Assembly: GCF_963664735.1 (NCBI RefSeq)
Contig: NZ_OY761553.1
Coordinates: forward strand, 2,867,303 to 2,931,302
Length of the DNA: 64,000 bases
DNA from: an uncultured Cohaesibacter sp.
GTDB lineage: Bacteria; Pseudomonadota; Alphaproteobacteria; Rhizobiales; Cohaesibacteraceae
Reading direction: 5' to 3'
This document shows, in pieces, positions 60,406 to 64,000 of the stretch. The notes beneath the pieces were generated by a model that saw only the letters and a program-made list of their open reading frames with translations, was not told the origin of the DNA and made no database searches. Each line of letters opens with the position of its first letter. Positions within the stretch are counted from its first letter, which is position 1. The position numbers and the translations under genes are program-made.

Positions 60406-61098
60406 CTAGAAGTCCAGATCCATATACTGGCCTGATGGCGGAATGCCCTTGATACTATCAGAGAGAATGGGGCGAAAAGCAGGGCGAGACTTGATGCGCT
60501 GATACCAGTCCTTCACTTCAGGCTCCTTTTCCCACGGCACTTCACCCAGATAGTCGATGGTTGACAGCAAGGCGCCTGCTGCAAGATCCGCATAGGAGAG
60601 ATTTTCACCAGCCAGCCATTTGCGCCGCTCGGTGAGATAGGCGATATAGTTGAGATGGATCTTCAGATTGCCGCGAGCAGCACGCAGCAAGGTCGAATCA
60701 GGCGATCCGCCTCCCTCGCTTGGGCGGCGCATGCGCTTGTAGATCTTTTCCTCGATAAAGAATTTGGCGCTCTCATCAACGGCCTTGTTGAGAAACCAGT
60801 GCACGAGACGGCGCACTTCAGCCCGCTGATTGGGGTGATCTGGCAACAAGCGGCGGGCTCCAAGGGCATAACCGCGGGTTTCATCCAGATATTCGGCGAT
60901 CGTCATCGCTCCGCATACGGGCGGCCCATCATTTTCTCTGAGCACCGGAACGGTGCCCGCTGGATTGACCAGCAGAAAATCTTCTGTCCGTTCCCAAGGC
61001 AGAATTTCCTTCAATTCTGCGTTTGCCTTACATTCGGCCAGAATCAGGCGTGTAAAGCGAGATGGAACAGACATCGTTGTGTGATAGAGCAGCAACAT
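60406..61098 (-). CDS. glutathione S-transferase family protein
   Basis: Predicted 230-residue GST. The thioredoxin-like N-terminal half opens LLLYHTTMSVPSRFTRLILAECKA and has the cis-proline region NPAGTVPVL; the helical C-terminal half includes the conserved LSYADLAAGALL. It is the first gene of a three-gene minus-strand operon with queG and the SDR-like gene. The thiol substrate is unknown. Confidence 0.88.
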   Translation of the reverse strand: MLLLYHTTMSVPSRFTRLILAECKANAELKEILPWERTEDFLLVNPAGTVPVLRENDGPPVCGAMTIAEYLDETRGYALGARRLLPDHPNQRAEVRRLVHWFLNKAVDESAKFFIEEKIYKRMRRPSEGGGSPDSTLLRAARGNLKIHLNYIAYLTERRKWLAGENLSYADLAAGALLSTIDYLGEVPWEKEPEVKDWYQRIKSRPAFRPILSDSIKGIPPSGQYMDLDF

Positions 61099-61310
61099 TG
61101 CCCGTGCGTTTCCTTTCGTGCTTCAATCTTCATCAGGCAGAAAACTGGCAAAAGTGTGAATGCCAGTCTATTCAAATGCGAAATGATTATCAGCAATTTA
61201 ATGAACGTGCTTTATAGGCAACCGTCAAAGGGTCACATGCCCTTTATTGCCGAGTAGAGGCGAACATAGTGGCAGAAATATATTTCTGCCAGAGACTGAA
61301 TGAGATAAAA

Positions 61311-62117
61311 ATGGATATTGCCACATATTTTGATGCTGTTGTCCTGGGTCTGCTGGAAGGCCTTACCGAATTCATTCCTGTTTCATCGACGGGGCATCTT
61401 CTGCTTGCAGGGCATTTCCTGGGTTTTGAAAGCAGCGGCAAGACTTTTGAGGTTCTGATCCAGCTGGGATCGATTCTCGCCATTCTGTCGGTCTATTTCG
61501 GACGTCTGTGGTCTATTGCAATGGCTCTGCCCTCCAGCGCCAAGGCCCGCCATTTTGTGGCGGCGGTTCTTGTTGCCTTTCTGCCTGCCGCAGTCATCGG
61601 CGCAGCCCTGCATGGCTTTATCAAGCAGGTTCTGTTCGAGAGCCCGGCCCTGATCTGCTCGACATTGATCATTGGCGGCTTCATTCTGGCATGGGTTGAC
61701 CGGCTTGAGCTCAAACCACGCTACACCGATGTCATGGACTATCCGCTGTCACTGGCGCTCAAGATCGGCTTCATTCAGTGCCTTGCCATGGTGCCCGGCG
61801 TATCTCGGTCCGGCTCGACCATTGCAGGAGCATTGCTGTTGGGCACAGACAAGAGATCTGCGGCAGAATTCTCGTTCTTTCTGGCCATGCCAACGATGGC
61901 GGGGGCTTTTGCCTATGACCTATACAAGAACAGGGACATCATCAGTATGGATCAGGCTGGCGTAATCGCGGTCGGTTTCATCATGGCGTTCATTTCAGGC
62001 GTATTTGTCGTGCGCAAGCTGCTCGATTTCGTCTCCCAGCACGGTTTCATGCCCTTTGCGATCTGGCGCATTGTGGTGGGTGCTGCGGGGTTGATCGGGC
62101 TTTATCTGGTCGGCTGA
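61311..62117 (+). CDS. uppP: undecaprenyl-diphosphatase UppP (BacA)
   Basis: Inner-membrane enzyme of 268 residues that recycles undecaprenyl diphosphate to the monophosphate carrier for cell-wall synthesis. The two active-site blocks are [17 protein letters not shown] and [13 protein letters not shown] start at ATG 61311, which matches family N-termini (short segment before [10 protein letters not shown]); an upstream GTG at 61269 is in frame with a GAGG nine bases before it and is an alternative. It is divergent from the GST operon. Confidence 0.93.
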   Translation: MDIATYFDAVVLGLLEGLTEFIPVSSTGHLLLAGHFLGFESSGKTFEVLIQLGSILAILSVYFGRLWSIAMALPSSAKARHFVAAVLVAFLPAAVIGAALHGFIKQVLFESPALICSTLIIGGFILAWVDRLELKPRYTDVMDYPLSLALKIGFIQCLAMVPGVSRSGSTIAGALLLGTDKRSAAEFSFFLAMPTMAGAFAYDLYKNRDIISMDQAGVIAVGFIMAFISGVFVVRKLLDFVSQHGFMPFAIWRIVVGAAGLIGLYLVG

Positions 62118-62176
62118 ATAATGCCCCAAACAGGGATACATTCTTGTTAAGCTGACGCCGTCAGAGCTTGGGCGCG

Positions 62177-63028
62177 TTATAGCCCAAGCTTTCCTTCCCG
62201 CAACCGAAACAGGGTGATTCCTGTCGAGACAGCAAGATTAAGGCTCTCGGCCCTGCCTGCCATGGGAATCTTAACCAGATGGTCGCAACTATCGGCAAAC
62301 TCGTCGGGCAAGCCTGACTGTTCATTGCCCATCATGACCATCACAGGTTCCTTGGGTTTGACGGAGCGATAATCAACAGCACCCTTCAGGTGGGTTCCGA
62401 CAATTTCACCGGGCCAGCTTTTGCGCCAATTGAGAAATTCTTCGCGCGTTGCCCGATAGAGAGACACGTGGAAGATAGAGCCCATGGTGGCGCGAACAGC
62501 TTCAAGACTGAAGGGATCCGTCGTCTCGCCGATCAGCAACAGCGCAGTGGCACCCACAGCATCCGTGGTGCGAATGATCGTGCCCAGATTGCCGGGGTCT
62601 TTCACCCCTTCGAGGGCAACAGCCATATCGCTACCGGATGCGGTTACATCCTTTATCAGCTCGTCGAGCGTGCCGATCCGCTGGCGAAAAACACCAATCA
62701 CATGCTGAGGATTGTCGCGGTGGGTCAGCTTGGAAAGAACCTGCTCGGAGACTTCAAGAATAAGCCCGCCCTTGGCATAGACCTTGGCGGCCACCTGCTG
62801 CACCAGTTCATGACTTTTGATATTCTTGGCATAGACCAGAATATCTGCATCCCAACCCGCTTCGAGCGCGAAGGCAACAAGCTGCAAGCCCTCGGCCATA
62901 AACTGGCCGGTTTCATTGCGTATCTTGCGGCGCTCTAGCGCTCTGATATCCTTGATATGCTGGTTGGAGACAGCGGTGATTTCCTTGATCAGCCCCTTCT
63001 TTGTGGCCCGGCTTTCCGTTTCCATCAT
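62177..63028 (-). CDS. SpoU/TrmH-family RNA 2'-O-methyltransferase
   Basis: Predicted 283-residue SPOUT methyltransferase. An N-terminal substrate-binding domain (ITAVSNQHIKDIRALERRKIRNETGQFMAEG) precedes the knotted SAM domain with VALEGVKDPGNLGTIIRTTDA, VMVMMGNEQSGL and KIPMAGRAESLNLAVSTGI. These are motifs 1-3 of the family. It resembles 23S rRNA methylases such as RlmB or TsnR relatives; the RNA target is not clear. Its start overlaps the stop of the upstream gene (ATGA). Confidence 0.88.
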   Translation of the reverse strand: MMETESRATKKGLIKEITAVSNQHIKDIRALERRKIRNETGQFMAEGLQLVAFALEAGWDADILVYAKNIKSHELVQQVAAKVYAKGGLILEVSEQVLSKLTHRDNPQHVIGVFRQRIGTLDELIKDVTASGSDMAVALEGVKDPGNLGTIIRTTDAVGATALLLIGETTDPFSLEAVRATMGSIFHVSLYRATREEFLNWRKSWPGEIVGTHLKGAVDYRSVKPKEPVMVMMGNEQSGLPDEFADSCDHLVKIPMAGRAESLNLAVSTGITLFRLREGKLGL

Positions 63029-64000
63029 TGCTCCGCTTCCTCTTCTTTTGTCAGAGGACGCCAGCGCGTATAAAGCGATGTGTTAAGACAGCGCTCGCCC
63101 TGTTCCTCCGAAATCATCAATTCGCCCGATTCCACAATGCCGCCCTGCCCGGTCATGATTTCAAGCATCAACTCATCAAAGGCTGCATATGAGGCCCGCA
63201 TGGCGTAGCAGGTCAGGGTATAAAACAGGGCTTCCTTTGAAAGGATCTGTCGACAGGCATCAAGCATTTCGGGCAGCATTTCAAACAACTGCCAGACCTC
63301 TCCCTTGGGGCCACGACCAAATTTCGGCGGATCAAGCAAAATGCCGTCATAGACATTGCCACGGCGGATCTCGCGCTGCACGAATTTCATGGCGTCGTCG
63401 ACGATCCAGCGGATCGGTTTGTCATCAAGGTCTGCCAACATCTGGTTTTCCTTGCCATAGCCAACAGCCTTCTTGGAGGCGTCCACATGGGTTACCTCTG
63501 CGCCAGCGCGGGCGGCGACCAGCGAGGCCACACCGGAATAGCCAAACAGATTGAGCACGCGGGGTGGCCGGCCCAGATAGGCTGATCGTATCTGCTTGTC
63601 CATCCAGGCCCAATGAGCTGCCTGCTCGGGGAAGAAACCGACATGGCGAAAGGCGGTGAACCGACCATAAAAGCGAATGCCGTCCCACTGGGTTTCCCAT
63701 GTTTCACCCAGAGGCTTGGGATATCGCCAGCGTCCGGGGCCTTCTTCTTCCAGATCGCCGGTAAAAAACGCATCGGCAGCTTCCCACACCTGAGCACCCA
63801 GACGAGGGCTGCCCATGGCCTGAGGTTCAGGACGCACGATGGTATAGGGACCATAGCGCTCCAGCTTGCGCCCGTGGCCCATGTCGATGAGCGCATAATC
63901 CTCCCACGGGCCGGTTACCATCAGATCAAACGGCGCCCGATGCGGTTTCGGCCCTTCTGGCCGTGGAGGCAAAATGAAGGGCTCGCGCGGTTCTTGCTGC
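63025..64000 (-). CDS. class I SAM-dependent methyltransferase (RlmI-like), 5' end outside window
   Basis: At least 325 codons, open to the right edge of the window (QQEPREPFILPPRPEGPKP), so the start is not seen. The Rossmann SAM domain has LNLFGYSGVASLVAARAGAEVTHVDASKKAV (motif I) and VDDAMKFVQREIRRG, followed by DGILLDPPKFGRGPKGE, the DPPxF motif of RlmI/RlmK-like RNA methylases. It overlaps the SpoU-type gene by the ATGA junction, suggesting a two-gene rRNA-modification unit. Confidence 0.8.
   Translation of the reverse strand, partial: QQEPREPFILPPRPEGPKPHRAPFDLMVTGPWEDYALIDMGHGRKLERYGPYTIVRPEPQAMGSPRLGAQVWEAADAFFTGDLEEEGPGRWRYPKPLGETWETQWDGIRFYGRFTAFRHVGFFPEQAAHWAWMDKQIRSAYLGRPPRVLNLFGYSGVASLVAARAGAEVTHVDASKKAVGYGKENQMLADLDDKPIRWIVDDAMKFVQREIRRGNVYDGILLDPPKFGRGPKGEVWQLFEMLPEMLDACRQILSKEALFYTLTCYAMRASYAAFDELMLEIMTGQGGIVESGELMISEEQGERCLNTSLYTRWRPLTKEEEAEQ

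Overview
The window looks like chromosomal DNA of an alphaproteobacterium, most likely of the order Hyphomicrobiales (Rhizobiales). The reasons are a porin of the Omp2/RopA type with its typical N-terminus, a DctB/DctD sigma-54 pair, several TRAP transporters, an AcdR/AcdS pair, and many intrinsic terminators in a GC-moderate background. A marine or host-associated genus such as Cohaesibacter is a guess from the gene mix, not a demonstrated assignment. No phage, insertion sequence, CRISPR array or rRNA operon was seen.

Layout. 1-6.5 kb: a VIT-type metal transporter, a small membrane protein, a PLP threonine/serine dehydratase, a soluble globin-MCP-CZB-PilZ chemoreceptor, a LacI regulator and a HAD phosphatase. 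6.6-10.3 kb: divergent mntR/mntH with palindromic operators, then divergent acdR/acdS (ACC deaminase). 10.4-16.8 kb: a DUF2161 nuclease-like protein, a NifX-like protein, and a compact operon of a solute-binding/VWA lipoprotein, an XpaC-like protein, a second related solute-binding protein and TelA. 17.1-19.0 kb: porin and a TetR regulator. 19.0-20.0 kb: about 950 bases without a convincing gene, holding several hairpins, two of them with an identical loop sequence, and two perfect DnaA-box 9-mers. 20.0-25.6 kb: an oppABC-oppDF peptide transporter on the minus strand. 26.0-40.0 kb: a hexuronate/glucuronide catabolic locus. 40-51 kb: a DUF1176-like secreted protein, an acyltransferase, an NSS sodium symporter, a TAXI-TRAP system whose permease is frameshifted, an MFS/DeoR pair, a YCII-like protein and a Gfo/Idh/MocA oxidoreductase. 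51.2-57.9 kb: DctB-like kinase and DctD-like regulator facing each other, next to a DctPQM TRAP operon preceded by a textbook sigma-54 promoter. 58-64 kb: tRNA-Arg(ACG), an SDR-queG-GST operon, uppP, a TrmH/SpoU methyltransferase and an edge-truncated RlmI-like methyltransferase.

How the genes work together. In the hexuronate locus, glucuronides would enter through the TRAP transporter (30.1-33.6 kb) and be cleaved by UidA and possibly the GH31 enzyme. UxaC, UxuB, UxuA and Eda would then take glucuronate via fructuronate, mannonate and KDG/KDPG to central metabolism; the KDG kinase is not in this window. A FadR-type GntR regulator inside the locus and three TTGG-N4-CCAA palindromes in the divergent TRAP promoter region suggest one regulatory circuit. 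At 51-58 kb the DctB/DctD pair probably activates its neighbouring TRAP operon through paired palindromes about 250 bases upstream of the sigma-54 promoter.

The best candidate for an undescribed system is the 12.0-16.8 kb operon. It has two paralogous extracytoplasmic binding domains, one fused to a VWA domain with an intact MIDAS, joined to XpaC and TelA but with no transporter permease.
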